From NCBI RefSeq assembly GCF_029931775.1, contig NC_079324.1, forward strand, positions 55,766,402 through 55,830,401: a DNA stretch of 64,000 nt, given 5' to 3'. Position numbers and translations under genes: made by a program. The notes below the pieces were generated by a model. It saw nothing but the letters and a program-made list of their open reading frames with translations, made no database searches and had not been told where the DNA came from. Within the stretch, counting starts at the first letter, position 1. Every line of letters begins with the position of its first letter. Source of the stretch: Euleptes europaea. Taxonomy: Eukaryota; Chordata; Lepidosauria; Squamata; Sphaerodactylidae. Positions 40,870 through 52,694 of the stretch are shown here, piece after piece.

Positions 40870-41290
40870 GAGGAGAAGGAGAAGAAGAGTTGGTTTTTAT
40901 ACTCCGCTTTTCTCTACCTTAAGGAGTCTCAAAGCGGCTTATAATCACACTCCCTCCCTTTTCCTTCAACAGAGTGGGGCTGAGAGAGTTCGGAGAGAAC
41001 TGTGACTAGCCCAAGGTCACCCAGCAGGCTTCATGTGGAGGACTGGGGAATCGAACCTGGTTCTCCAGATTAGAGTCCACTGCTCATATGGAGGAGCGGG
41101 GAATCAAACCTGGTTCTCCAGGTTCTTGTAGGTTATCCGGGCTGTGTAACCGTGGTCTTGATATTTTCTTTCCTGACGTTTCGCCATTAGCTGTGGCAGG
41201 CATCTTCAGAGGAGTAACACTGAAGGACAGTGTCTGGTTCTCCAGATTAGAATCTGCCACTCTTAACTACGGCACTGCACTGGCTCACAA
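40870..41290 (-). mobile_element. SINE family A, reverse, split by a hammerhead unit
   Basis: GAAGAAGAGTTGGTTTTTAT to AATCAAACCTGGTTCTCCAG, interrupted at 41122-41234, then resumes with TGGTTCTCCAGATTAGAATC to the tRNA head. Confidence 0.7.
41122..41234 (-). mobile_element. Single Penelope-type repeat unit with 11-bp TSD and hammerhead core
   Basis: This 113-bp insert in a family A SINE is flanked by the 11-bp duplication TGGTTCTCCAG (41111-41121 and 41235-41245). The minus strand carries the hammerhead core at 41171-41213: TCCT, CTGAAGA, short stem II (GCC/GGC), GAAAC, GTC, AGGA. It fixes the boundaries of one arm of the dimer at 36401-36648. Confidence 0.75.
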
Positions 41291-41791
41291 AAATCTTAGG
41301 CCATTTATGCAGGGTCAATTTTGATGCTCGCTCAAAGCTGTTTTTTTAAAATCCGCCCTTTAAAATGACTATTCACGGTCCCAAAGCAAGAGGAGAAAGT
41401 CAAACAAATTCCACCCCCCACTCGCCTGCTCCTTCATTCCTTCATTTGTATAGCCATTAGCAATGGTCATTTACATAGCTAAGCTGTGGCTGTGATTTTT
41501 CGTGTTTTTTTCAGTAAATGCTTCGATGCGGGGGTGGAGCAAATACAAAAGGTCGAGTTAAAGGAGCTCTTAAGAAATGCGAAGCAGGTATGTGCCGGCT
41601 TCGCAGTGACGGAATAAAAAAAAATATATGCGGGGCACTTCAGCCTGGAACGCGCCAAGCATAAACGGCCCTAGACATTTTCGTTCCAAGTGAACACATT
41701 GGACTGGGGGAAATTGGCCATAGTTTGCTCATTTGAGCAATTGCTCTCATGGACCCTAATTCTGGCTGTGTCCTCAATTTGTGCCCTCCAG

Positions 41792-42841
<1,050 letters not shown>

Positions 42842-42994
42842 CCCTCCAGATTAGAGTCTGCCGCTCCTAACCACTACCCCACGCAGAGCGGCTAAAGAGT
42901 GTGGGAACACGACAGGCTTCTGGGGCAAGCAGAACCATCTCTTCAGCCTCCCTGCCTGTGAAACCCCCGTGCCCTCTCGACTGCCGGCCCTTAC

Positions 42995-43113
42995 CTTGCT
43001 TGACCGTGGAGGAGAGACACAGCTTGCCCGCCCGGATCTGGTCGATGGCCATCTGGAGGCCTGAGGATAAGAGTTCTGCCACCTTCAGGTACAGCACCAG
43101 CTGTTCGGCATAG
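42995..43113 (-). CDS. ULK1: ULK1 coding exon, MIT domain
   Basis: Acceptor CCTTTCACAG, donor AAGCAAG|GTAAGG. After the split Ser codon it encodes YAEQLVLYLKVAELLSSGLQ, then MAIDQIRAGKLCLSSTVKQ. Nearly identical to human (FAEQLVLYLKVAELLSSGLQ). Confidence 0.97.
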
Positions 43114-43309
43114 CTGTGAAAGGGGGACAGATCCATCAACGGATGCTTCGCCACACCCACCACAGTCCTCCTCACCACGATATATCGGACTGGGCTGCGT
43201 GGACTTTTGCAACTATTGTCATCTTGAATCGTGGCAATGCAAATTCTGGAAACTGCATATATTACAAAAACTATATGAATTTGCATTAGCTCTTTTATTC
43301 TGTTTACTT

Positions 43310-43410
43310 CTATAGAGGGGCTGGGATTCAGTGGTAGAGCATCTGCTTGGCATGCAGAAGGTCCCAGGTTCAATCCCCGGCACCTCCAGTTAAAGGGACG
43401 AGTGGAAGAA
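43310..43410 (+). mobile_element. SINE family B head
   Basis: GAGGGGCTGGGATTCAGTGG, B box GGTTCAATCCC, to AAGGGACGAG; the 3' part is missing because a SINE A copy joins directly. Confidence 0.7.
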
Positions 43411-43710
43411 GCAGAAAGTTGGTTTTTATATGCCAGCATTCTCTACGACTTAAGGCAGACTCAAACCGGCTTACAATCATCTTCCCTTCCCCTCCCCATC
43501 ACAGACACCCGGTGAGGTAGGTGGGGCTGAAAGAATGTGACTTGCCCCAGGTCACCCAGCTGGCTTCGCGTATAGGAGTGGGGAAACAAATCCAGTTCAC
43601 CAGATTAGAGTCCGCCGCTCATGTGGAGGAGTGGGGAATCAAACCCAGTTCTCCAGATCAGAGTCCACTGCTCTGAACAGCTGCTCTTAACCACTACACC
43701 ATGCCATGCT
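43410..43710 (-). mobile_element. SINE family A, reverse, full length
   Basis: GAAAGTTGGTTTTTATATGC to CTTAACCACTACACCATGC. Confidence 0.75.
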
Positions 43711-43837
43711 GGACAAGAACACTGAAGAGAATGGGGGTAGACACTGTAGTCAAGGAGCTTCTTGAGTGACTTGGAACCTCTATAAAGCTTTGGTTCGTGG
43801 CAAGTCCAGACTTACCATGAACTGAATAGCCCTGGAC

Positions 43838-43975
43838 TAGCCTGATCTCATCAGAGTTCAGAAGCCACGCAGGGTTGGCCCTGCCCAGTACTTGGATGGG
43901 AGACCACTAAGGAAGACTGGGGTTGCTATGCAGAGGAAGGCAACGGCAAATCACCTCTGCTCATCTCTTGCCTGG
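43838..43975 (+). mobile_element. 5S-rRNA-derived SINE
   Basis: GCCTGATCTCATCAGAGTTC, CAGTACTTGGATGGGAGACC and GGTTGCTATGCAGAGGAAGG match 5S rRNA internal boxes followed by the family body. The 3' tail is missing. Confidence 0.65.
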
Positions 43976-44140
43976 TTCACCAGATTAGATTCCGCCGCTC
44001 ATGTGGAGGAGCGGGGAAAGTTAGAAAGCTTCACCTCTCAAGCGGAGGGTTCTGTCAACAGCACAGCGAACCCGGGCCAAGGCTTAGGAGGCCGGCCCGC
44101 CCAGCTTTCCACTGACATTCTCACCGGGTCTGGTCTATAC

Positions 44141-44319
44141 CTCCATTCTTTGCTGAGCAGGCTGATCTGGTCGGCCACGACGCTCTCCTGCAGCTGGTAC
44201 TCGGAGGCCACCGAGATGTTCATCTCACTGGTGCTCCCTTTGATGGCCGCTATCTCCATCACGTAGTGGACGAAGGCCAGGGTGAACCGCAGGCTGCGCA
44301 AGATGTCGGTGTGCTCTTG
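44141..44319 (-). CDS. ULK1: ULK1 coding exon, start of MIT/EAT domain
   Basis: Acceptor CCCGCCACAG, donor TGGAG|GTATAG. It encodes QEHTDILRSLRFTLAFVHY, VMEIAAIKGSTSEMNISVAS and EYQLQESVVADQISLLSKEW plus two bases of the next Ser codon. The human equivalent starts QEHTEILRGLRFTLLFV. It begins the first MIT repeat, which with MIT2 binds ATG13. Confidence 0.97.
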
Positions 44320-44399
44320 CTGTGGCGGGTGGAGACCGAGGAGAAGGGGCGTGAAAGGCCAGCTTTGGCTTGCAGAGATCAAGCAGTTGCTGATCCCCA

Positions 44400-45740
44400 C
44401 AAGAAAAAAAAAACATATCTCCCTAGGTTTGGAAGCAATGGAGGATAGATGGGGGCATCCTCTTTGGGGGCCCATAGAATTGGACCCCCTGGCCCAATCT
44501 TCTTGAAACTTGGGGGTTCTGTTGTGGACAAGCACCAGCAGTTCTGATGCAGATTTGGTGCCTCTACCTTAAAAAAAAAAAAAAACAGCTTGCCCAGACT
44601 CCAAGACTACATCCCCATAGGCTATAATGGAGCCAAATAGATTTGATTCCCGAATAAAAACGGAACTGGAATACCATACCAGCATTGGAATTTGGGGATA
44701 TCGGGAATGCTGATATTTTTCAGTTCCAATTTACTTAATCTGAAAAATACTGATTCTTTGTTTTGATACCCACCCCTAAATACAGGCCATTTCCCAGAAG
44801 TAGTTTATGAGCAATCTCAGCAGCTGATTTTCACAGGCACTGTAGGGTCATGCTGATTCTCCTCTTCCAGCCCCCAGCCATTCCTCCTGCACCACAGCTG
44901 GAGGACTGGGGGGAGGATAAGCTGGCAACAGCCCCCAGCCCGGGTTTTTAGATGGTCCCAATCTGGCAGGCTATGAACAGACAGCCCACTCATAATCCAG
45001 AGTCACCCTCTTTTTTAAAAAAAATGCTGAAAACCAGATTTTTTAAAGACAAAATTAAGTCAAGACTGTGTTTATTTACAAACTGTATTAAGTCATTTCT
45101 TCTGTTAAGATTCATATAGCACTTTGCTGTAGTTATTTTGATATTTGACACAAAGTGCTATTGTTTTTTGGAAACTTGGTATAAACTTGATTATGCATGA
45201 TATACTTATAGTAACAAGCTTGTATAATTAGGCCAATCGATGCATGCACCTCACTACACGGTGATTGTTTCACCATCATTACGTTTTGTTTTTTGAAAAC
45301 CAGATTTATGCATAACAAGCATTTCAGAAACTGGGAGATTAGGAATGCTGCCAGCCCAATGAATCAACAGCATTATAGTTATTTCATATATATATATTTT
45401 AAAAAAGGGTGGGAACCCAATGTGTTTCCAAGCATCAAAACAGACGGTGGTAAAGGGGCTTATTTTCACTCCTTTCATTCAGAGATCATAATTGGCTGCG
45501 AACACCTTTGCGCTTCTGGGAGATAGTCATGCAGGGCAAAGAACTCCTCACTAGCTAGATATCTCGAACACCTTTGCAGATAATGTGAAAGGTTCGATAT
45601 GAATCACACCTTCAAGATCTGAGATCGAGGCACAGTAGCCATACCCGCCCCCTGAATTCCACACTAATTCCTGGGATTTCACTTTTTAAAAAGCACTTGC
45701 ATCTTTCCAGACTTTTTCTTTTCCATCATAAGAACTAGAA
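44400..45740. other. Intronic, little recognised
   Basis: Within the ULK1 intron between 44319 and 46742. Poly-A runs near 44405 and 44570, then AT-rich unique-looking DNA. Sequence at 44500-44770 (for example ACAGCTTGCCCAGACTCC) reads like a decayed repeat but I cannot assign it. Confidence 0.4.
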
Positions 45741-45754
45741 GCTTGCCTTATCTT

Positions 45755-46320
45755 TTTATTTATTTTATTTTATTTTATTTTATTTACTTATTCTTTTATT
45801 TCTATCCCGCCGTTTATCCCTGGCCAGGCTGGGCGGCTCACAACATTATATACAATCAGATATTAATAGAATCAATGCATAAAAGATGCTACCTAAAATC
45901 ATTAAAATCGTCTCAAAATAAATCAGTTCTATAAGAACTTTCTTTTCCTTTCCCCCTGTTCTTAGACCGAGGTCTTGAACAATAAAACTTAAATAAGACC
46001 CATTTCTAAAAACACCTTTCCTTGTCTCTTCTATGCAGCCTCTAAAAAACAAGCAACAAAATAAGTACATGGAGGGTCAGAGTCCTCTAAGATGACCTGA
46101 ACCTTTTGCTCCAAAGTTGCTCAAGAAGATGTGGACCAATGGTTAAAACATGGTATAATTCCATAAAAACTAATGGCGCATCATTAGAGCCCAGGGCAGC
46201 CACACGCCCGGCAACACAATCAGGGTCCCCTCATACAGCTGGATGAAACCTAAAAGAGGGGAGGAGGGGGGCAGGGAGGCCAGATTTGATGGAACTGTTG
46301 CTGCCCTCAGCACATTCTAA
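45755..46320 (-). mobile_element. L2-like LINE 3' region, reverse, decayed
   Basis: (TTTTA)n tail, CTATCCCGCCGTTTATCC and CAGGCTGGGCGGCTCACAAC mark an L2-type 3' end. Farther in, GGAACTGTTGCTGCCCTCAG matches the element at 51630-52020. Confidence 0.5.
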
Positions 46321-46399
46321 TGATGCATGAAAGAGGCTCAGAAAGCAAAATGCTATCATGGACATCCAATCACCACGCTTGCACGAAAAACCTAGAAAT

Positions 46400-46655
46400 A
46401 GGTCTCGCAAGAATGGGTTTAGATTGCGGGTGCAAAGGTACCAGCTGGTATTAGGAAAGCATTTTTTACAGTAAGAGTTATTGAACGGTGGAATTGGCTA
46501 CCTAGGAAGGGTGTGAGCTCGCCCCCAACTGGCAGTCTTTAAGCAGCGGCTGTACAAGCACTTGTCAGGGATGCTCTAGGGTGGTCCTGAATTAAGCAGG
46601 GGGTTGGACTAGATGGCCTCTATGGACCCTTCCAACTCTTATGATTCTATGAAAT
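46400..46655 (+). mobile_element. CR1 LINE 3' end
   Basis: AATGGGTTTAGATTGCGGG, TGGCAGTCTTTAAGCAGCGGC, CTAGATGGCCTCTATGG, ending CTTATGATTCTATGA. Confidence 0.7.
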
Positions 46656-46741
46656 GTGTGGAATACAAACTGCCTTGTAAATGGTTAATCCTTTGACCTT
46701 TAGATGTGGTATATTTTTTGGGGGGAAGGGTTGCAACTCAC

Positions 46742-46929
46742 CTCCATCAGGGTCTCTTCCGGGAGCTCCGGGGCCTCAAAAGTTACCGTTCCTTCCAGGT
46801 TGGCAGTGATGGGGTCAGCAAACGTGTATCTGAGCCCCGACGGAGCTTCCAGCATATCAGCGCCAGCTCCCATGATTAAGTGTCGTCCACTGAAAGACCC
46901 TCCGGAACTTAAGGAGCTAGAAGATCCCA
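46742..46929 (-). CDS. ULK1: ULK1 coding exon, spacer to MIT junction
   Basis: Acceptor GATTGTACAG, donor ATGGAG|GTGAG. After the split Val codon it encodes GSSSSLSSGGSFSGRHLIMG, then a variable stretch, then TFADPITANLEGTVTFEAPE and LPEETLME. The last two blocks are conserved with human (SFADPITANLEGAVTFEAPD). Confidence 0.96.
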
Positions 46930-47047
46930 CTGTACAATCAAAATAATTTTTTAAAAGTTACCAGTAATGCTAAAACAAACAAAGCTGAAACTGATCAGGC
47001 TGAACAACAGCAACCACTTCCCACTTTCCTGCTGCTCCGTTTTTAAT

Positions 47048-47352
47048 GTAAAGGTAAAGGTAGTCCCCTGTGCAAGCACCGGGTCATTCCTGACCCATGG
47101 GGTGATGTCACATCTGACGTTTCCTAAGCAGGCTATGTTTACGGGGTGGTTGGCCAGGGCCTTCCCCAGTCATCTACACTTTCCCCCCAGCAGCAAGCTG
47201 GGTACTCATTTTACCGACCTCGGAAGGATGGAAGGCTGAGTCAACCTTGAGCCAGCTACCTGAAATCGAATTCAGTCAGGATCAAACTCAGGTTGTGAGC
47301 AGAGCTTTTGACTGCAGTACTGCAGCTGACCACTCTGCTCCACGGGGCTCCT
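47048..47352 (-). mobile_element. SINE family C, reverse
   Basis: GGTAGTCCCCTGTGCAAGC to CACTCTGCTCCACGGGGCTC; near full length. Confidence 0.75.
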
Positions 47353-47750
47353 TGTTTTTAATGTATCAAATGCCAATTACAAATCTGGCCTGGTTTAATT
47401 ATAGTAACTTAATCCTCAATTGACTAATTCCCCTTAAAAAGGAAGTAGTGAATAAAAATAGCCTCACTTATAGTTAAATCAGCCCATTTCAACAGCTCCG
47501 GCGTGAATGGAGTTCTGCGTGATTAGGGGCTTCTCCATTCAGTGCGTGGAGCTTCCCCAGAGAGTAAAATAAGCAATCTCCAAGCATGCTCTGTGCATGT
47601 GTGCGCTAGAGCCCTGCGGGGCTTTGAACAGGCCTGGAATGAGTATCGCTGCCTTCGGTCTCGAAATTCAGATTTCAAGCGCCATTAAGTGTTTCATGCC
47701 TGAGCTACAAACTCAACAGTTGATCTGTAAAAGGGTGCTTTATGTTCTGT
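47353..47750. other. No recognised feature
   Basis: ULK1 intronic DNA with unique-looking sequence. Confidence 0.45.
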
Positions 47751-47754
47751 TGAA

Positions 47755-47975
47755 CACATGAACACATGAAGCTGCCTTCTACTGAATCAGACCCTTGGCT
47801 CATCAAAGTCAGTATTGTCTACTCAAACCGGCAGCGGCTCTCCAGGGTCTCAGGTAAGGGTCTTTCACATCACCTACTTGCCTGGTCCCTTTAACTGGAG
47901 ATGCCGGGGATTGAACCTGGGTCCTTCTGCATATCAAGCAGATGCTCTACCACTGAGTCACAGCCCTTCCCCCAC
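47755..47975 (-). mobile_element. SINE family B, reverse, full length
   Basis: GAACACATGAAGCTGCCTTC to CTACCACTGAGTCACAGCCC. Confidence 0.75.
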
Positions 47976-48130
47976 AGCCCCAGTTCCATTGATGGCAGCG
48001 GGTCTGCCGGGGGGGGGGCTCTTACTACACCCCCGCCCATGCACGCATGTAGGGTTGGCGACATTCAATGCCCCGCCCTGTGTCAAAGGGCAGAAGCTAT
48101 GAAGGCAATGATATTACAGAAGGGGGTTAC

Positions 48131-48274
48131 CTGAAAACATTCTGGTCCTGGTGGTCTGCGGTGGTGTCGTCCCACTGGGAGGGGATCCAACGGTGAAGAT
48201 CACAGGGGAAGGACTTGCTGAGCCCCCATCCCTGGCCCCGGAGTGTAAGTTCCCTCCACAGGCAGCTGAAGGAG
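48131..48274 (-). CDS. ULK1: ULK1 coding exon with mTORC1-site region
   Basis: Acceptor CCTCCCGCAG, donor TTTTCAG|GTAACC. It encodes PSAACGGNLHSGARDGGSA, SPSPVIFTVGSPPSGTTPPQ and TTRTRMFS. FTVGSPPSG contains the serine that in mammals (Ser757 mouse/Ser758 human) is phosphorylated by mTORC1 to block AMPK binding. RTRMFS contains the reported AMPK site near Ser777. Both are intact. Confidence 0.97.
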
Positions 48275-48438
48275 CTGCGGGAGGAAGAGCAAAGAAATAA
48301 AATAAATGGGGAAAAGATAATAAACACAGGCAGATCCAATTAAGGCCGATGAGACAATGCCCAACAAGCCACATAGGGAAAGCCCGAGAGATGAGAAACT
48401 GGAAACGGCGAGAAGGAAGAGAGAGAACATTCCAGTAC

Positions 48439-48554
48439 CTGCTATCTCCATGGGCTTCTCATTGTTCAAGCTGTCGCTGCTGCCGGTGTCAGGGATCTGG
48501 GCCCCAAAGGCAGCCTTCAGGAGGAGGTCGGTGAGGCGGCCGGTACTGAGCGAT
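48439..48554 (-). CDS. ULK1: ULK1 coding exon, spacer
   Basis: Acceptor CCTGTCTTCAG, donor GCAG|GTACTGG. After the split Arg it encodes SLSTGRLTDLLLKAAFGAQ, IPDTGSSDSLNN and EKPMEIA. LTDLLLKAAFG and EKPMEIA are identical in human, so this short hydrophobic island in a disordered region is under constraint. Confidence 0.97.
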
Positions 48555-48614
48555 CTGAAGACAGGAGGCAGGAAACAGGAAGGGAGTGTGTTTGAGAAGC
48601 ATGGAGACCATTCA

Positions 48615-48955
48615 CTTCAACTCACAGTTAAATTGTGGAACTCCCTGCCCCAGGATATGGTGATGGCTGCTAACTTGGAAGGCTTTAAGAGGGGAGTGGA
48701 CATGTTCATGGAGGAGAGGGTTATTCATGGCTACTAGTAAAAATGAATGGTAGTCATGATGCATACCTATTCTCTCTAGTATCAGAGGAGCATGCCTATT
48801 ATTTTGGGTGCTGTGAAACGCATGCAGGATAATGCTGCTGCAGTCGTCTTGTTTGTGGGCTTCCTAGAGGCACCTGGTTGGCCACTGTGTGAACAGACTG
48901 CTGGACTTGATGGGCCTTGGTCTGATCCAGCAGGGCCTTTCTTATGTTCTTCTAG
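48615..48955 (+). mobile_element. CR1-like LINE 3' end
   Basis: CTCACAGTTAAATTGTGGAAC to GGACTTGATGGGCCTTGG, ending CTTATGTTCTT. It begins only about 60 bp upstream of a ULK1 exon acceptor. Confidence 0.7.
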
Positions 48956-49212
48956 GTAGGCTGGGGTGGAAACTCTATCTGCTTTGCAGAGCAACAAGTC
49001 TGCAGGCTGGGAGGACTCCGGCTTCTCAGTCGAAAGGCAGCAGTCTATGACTGGCCTTCGCAGAGCTGACCTCTGGGGAGAGCTCGTTTTTAAGGTAGAG
49101 AAGAAGAGGGTGAAGCATCATGCGACATTTGAGTTTTGTGATGGGATCTCCTGATGTTGGGAGCAGCTGCAGAGGTAGGACTGGGGCAGTGGCATTGGGA
49201 TTTAAAAGAAGA

Positions 49213-49425
49213 GGAGTTGGTTTTTACATGCCAACTTTCTCTACCTTTAAAGGAGAGAACTGTGACTAACCCAAGGTCAACCAGCTGGCTTCATGTGTAG
49301 GAGTGGGGGAACCCAACCCGGTTCACCAGTTTAGAGTCTGCCGCTCATGTGAAGAGTAGGGAATCACACCTGGTTCTCCAGATTAGAGTCCGCCGCTCTT
49401 AACCACTACACCATGCTGGCTCACA
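49213..49425 (-). mobile_element. SINE family A, reverse, internally deleted
   Basis: GAGGAGTTGGTTTTTACATGC to CTTAACCACTACACCATGC; the middle CTTCCCTTCCCC block is missing. Confidence 0.7.
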
Positions 49426-49621
49426 TTTTCCCCATTCCATTTTCCACAATCAAGTTATCTTCCCCCAGCTGGTTTTAATACCAGTAGGGAGAAAAGACAG
49501 GTCCCCATACTCCGCCTGTCTTTTCTCTCTCCTACAATGCTTAAAGCTTACCAAGGGAGAATTTTTCCTTTCCCCCAGCAGTGGGGCCCTGATCTATCGC
49601 ACCTCCCTACCACACAACTGT

Positions 49622-49880
49622 TTTAGTTTATTTATTTAGATTTTTATCCAGCCCTCAATCCCCGGCGGAGGCTAGGCTTAGGGCAGCTAACAACATGATA
49701 TTTAATATCACAGTAGTAGTAGTAGTAGTAGAAGAAGAAGAGTTCGTTTTTCTATGCCGACTTTCTCTACCACTTAAGGGAGAATCAAACTGGCTTACAA
49801 TCACCTTCTGTTCCCCTCCCCACAACAGTCACCCTGTGAGGTAGGTGGGGCTGAGAGCACTCTAAGAGAGCTGTGACTAG
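49622..49880 (-). mobile_element. L2-like tail, (AGT)n and SINE family A fragment
   Basis: L2-type tail ATTTATTTAGATTTTTATCC (49622-49700), a (GTA)n run (49706-49730), then reverse SINE A from GAAGAAGAAGAGTTCG to AGCTGTGACTAGC. Confidence 0.55.
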
Positions 49881-50057
49881 CTGCGACTGTTATTTTAGAG
49901 ACCCCAATAGATGTGAACTCTGCCATGGGCAAAACGACCCAGAAGTTGCCACTTGAAAGGGAACCCTATCTTCCCAATAACTTTCTTCTGGCCAACCGGG
50001 AAGGGCAACTTTTCAAGCGAAAAGGCAGAAGTCCTCTAGGCCTATGAAACCTCGTAC

Positions 50058-50242
50058 CTGCCCTTGGCTTCCTCCATTGGCCTCAGGCCCAGCCCTGCCT
50101 GCTGGCACTGGAAATGGCCCATTTCCTTCAGATCCGGAAGAGTCTTGTTCCTCGTTGGGGCAATCATGACACCCTGGTGGGCCAGGAGGGCAAGCAGGTT
50201 TTGGGAGCTTGGGGTTTTGTTGAACTCGAAGGGAGACATAGC
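50058..50242 (-). CDS. ULK1: ULK1 coding exon, spacer
   Basis: Acceptor TTCTCTTAATGAAG, donor GGCAG|GTACGAGG. It encodes AMSPFEFNKTPSSQNLLALL, AHQGVMIAPTRNKTLPDL and KEMGHFQCQQAGLGLRPMEE before AKG and a split Arg. The human match is KTPSSQNLLALLARQGV and NRTLPDLSEVG. Confidence 0.97.
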
Positions 50243-50269
50243 CTTCATTAAGAGAAAACGAAAAAAAGA

Positions 50270-50500
50270 AGAAAAGTTGGTTTTATATGCCGACTTTCTC
50301 GACCACTTAAGGGAGACTCAAACCAGCTTACAAATCACCTTCCCTTCCCTTCTCCACGACAGACACCCTGTGAGGTAGGTGGGGCTGAGAGAGTGTGACT
50401 AGCCCCAGGTCACCCAGTTGGCTTCAAGTGGAGGAGTGGGGAAACCAACCCAGTTCACCAGATTAGCCTCTGCCGCTCATGTGGAGGAGTGGCTGGGGAT
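50270..50500 (-). mobile_element. SINE family A, reverse, head partly lost
   Basis: GAAAAGTTGGTTTTATATGC to GCTCATGTGGAGGAGTGG. Confidence 0.7.
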
Positions 50501-50597
50501 CCCACTGCTCCGACCAAAGCCCCCCTCCTCCTCGAAAAAATCAGGGTCCCGGATTTAGAGTCACAAGACCCCAAATCAGATCCCTCAGCGTCAATAC

Positions 50598-50878
50598 CTT
50601 TGTGGGAGAGCCCATAATTGTCGGCAAGGGGCTCCTCTGCATAAACTCAGAGAGCTTTGGTGAAGAACGCAGTGGGCGGCAAGGTTGCAGCCCATGCGCC
50701 GTTGTGTGCTGGCCAGCTGGCGCATGGCTGAACTGGGAGGCGTGGCTGAAATGGGCGACCAAAGGATCCGAGTATTGCTTGGTGATCTTCTGCCGGCAGG
50801 AATGCATATCTGACAGGTTTGGGGCGCTGTGCAGGCGGGAGCCCATCCCTCGCGGGGAAGGGTCAGGCACGGAGGCAC
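50598..50878 (-). CDS. ULK1: ULK1 coding exon with AMPK/14-3-3 site region
   Basis: Acceptor CTCCCTTCCAG, donor ACAAAG|GTATTG. It encodes ASVPDPSPRGMGSRLHSAPN, LSDMHSCRQKITKQYSDPLV, a His/Ser-rich part, HGLQPCRPLRSSPKLSEFMQ and RSPLPTIMGSPTK. RLHSAPNLSD is the AMPK/14-3-3 site (Ser555/556 in mammals) and LRSSPKL matches the human Ser638 region. Confidence 0.97.
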
Positions 50879-51019
50879 CTGGAAGGGAGAAAAGCGGAGG
50901 GCCATGGGTCCCGTATGCATGAGCAACAAGGCACAGGGAGGGAGCTACGATTACAAAATGGTTCACAAACGATTGAGACTGTGGTCCATACTGCTGTGTA
51001 TGGCTTATTGTAAGGAAGA

Positions 51020-51290
51020 AGAAGCAGAAGGAGAAGAAGGAGGAGGAGAATTGGTTTTTATATGCCAACTTTCTCTCCACTTAAGAGAGACTCAAACCGG
51101 CTTACAATCACCTTCCCTTCCCCTCCCCACAACAGACACCCTGTGAGGTAGGTGGGGCTGAGAGAGCTCTAAGAGAGCTGTGACTAGCCCAAGGCTACCC
51201 AGCTGGCTTCATGTGGAGGAGTGGGGGAACAAATCCAGTTCACCAGATTAGCCTCTGCCACTCATATGGAGGAGTGGGGAATCAAACCCA
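51020..51290 (-). mobile_element. SINE family A, reverse
   Basis: AGGAGAATTGGTTTTTATATGC to GGGGAATCAAACCC; followed by a (CA)n run at 51296-51325. Confidence 0.75.
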
Positions 51291-51405
51291 CAGCAAAATA
51301 CACACACACACACATACACACTGACTCCGTATGTGTAATCTGTTTTGCAGACTATTAAGAACATAAATAAAACAAAATAAGTAAATAAACCCAGCCGTGA
51401 CATAC

Positions 51406-51489
51406 CAGGCACGGGTACCCCGCTTCTCATCTCTGCTCCAAGAGGGGAAGGGATAATGGTCTGGTCAGGCTGCTCGGGGATTGTTCCAA
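51406..51489 (-). CDS. ULK1: ULK1 coding exon, spacer
   Basis: Acceptor CTTTTCAAG, donor CCTG|GTATGTC. With the preceding G it reads VGTIPEQPDQTIIPSPLG, then AEMRSGVPVP. Human has VGTIPERPGW..GAEMRGG, so the exon is homologous though divergent in the middle. Confidence 0.95.
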
Positions 51490-51629
51490 CTTGAAAAGAA
51501 AAGATAACACATTAGCTCCTTACGTTCCTTTAAAGCACAGTTTTAATAGTGGCATTCTGTGTGCCAATAATACTCCATCCAGTGACATTTTCTTACTGTG
51601 CCACTGACTGGGGTGGTGAAAATCAACAT

Positions 51630-52020
51630 AATTTACTGGACTTTTAGCCTGCTTTATTCTGATATGTCAGGCTCAGAGCTACTTACAACATAATTATGCA
51701 GTTAAAAACCAATATGATATAAAACCAATAAAACACATAATATCCATTAATTCCTTATGTCCCAGCAGTAGATAAAAAGAAGGGGAAGGAAGAGAAAGGA
51801 GGCCAGCAAGACGGGAACTGTTGCTGTCCTCCACCGTATGCCTGGTGGGACAACTCCGTTTTGCAGGCCCTGCGGAACTGATTTAAGCCCCACAGGGCCC
51901 GGATCTCACTTGGGAGAGAGTTCCACAGGCTGGGGCCAGAGTCCAAAAGGCCCTGGCCATGGTTGAGGACAGCCAGATGTATTTCAGGCCAGGGAACACC
52001 AGCAGATTTTCTCCAGAAGA
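51630..52020 (-). mobile_element. L2-like LINE 3' region, reverse
   Basis: The minus strand encodes an RT-end-like text, SGPSLWNSLPSEIRALWGLN then QFRRACKTELSH, followed by a 3' UTR (ACCAATATGATATAAAACC). It is related to 45755-46320. Confidence 0.6.
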
Positions 52021-52069
52021 GCGCAGAGCTTTCTGGGGGACATAACAACAACCATAACAAAATAAGTAG

Positions 52070-52620
52070 ATGATGAGAGGGAGGGCATCTTGGCCCTCTT
52101 CTGAGCATGGAGTAGGGGTCACTGGGTGTGTGTGGGGGAGGGAGTCATGAATTTCCTGCACTGTGCAGGGGGTTGGACTAGATGACCCTGGTGGTCCCTT
52201 TCAACTCTGTGATTCTAAAACGGCTGCTGCCCATGCTGGGGCCTTTTTACACAGTAGGATTCATGGAATGGCTTTGCATTGGAGGTCAGGAGTGCTTCTA
52301 CCCTCTCTGGTTTTAGAATGGCTTGCAATGCAGTGTTTTTTTAGTCACCCTCTGCCTTGGCGATTAACAGAAACGCCGCCCATTGCACGTAGGAGGGACC
52401 AATGGTTTGTTGAAAACATCACAAGCCTCTAGCCAACTAGCACTGTCCCTGATTCTGTGACCTTAGGCAGATGATGAGAGGGAGGGTATCTTGGCCATCT
52501 TCTGGTCACTGGGAGTGTGGGGGGGGGGGAGGTAGTTGTGAATTTCCTGCCTTGTGCAGGGGGTTGGACTTGATGACCCTGGTGGTCCCTTCCAGCTCTG
52601 TGATTCTATGATTCCCTGAC
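52070..52620 (+). mobile_element. Two CR1 3' ends
   Basis: Copy 1 (52070-52215) runs from GATGAGAGGGAGGGCATCTTG to AACTCTGTGATTCTA. Copy 2 (52460-52620) repeats the same 3' terminus. About 240 bp of unassigned sequence lies between. Confidence 0.65.
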
Positions 52621-52694
52621 CTCAACCCTGGAGAAAAATAAGCATGTTTGGCTTGGGACGCAGTGAGGGGGCTTCCCAATGGGTCCCGTTGCTC

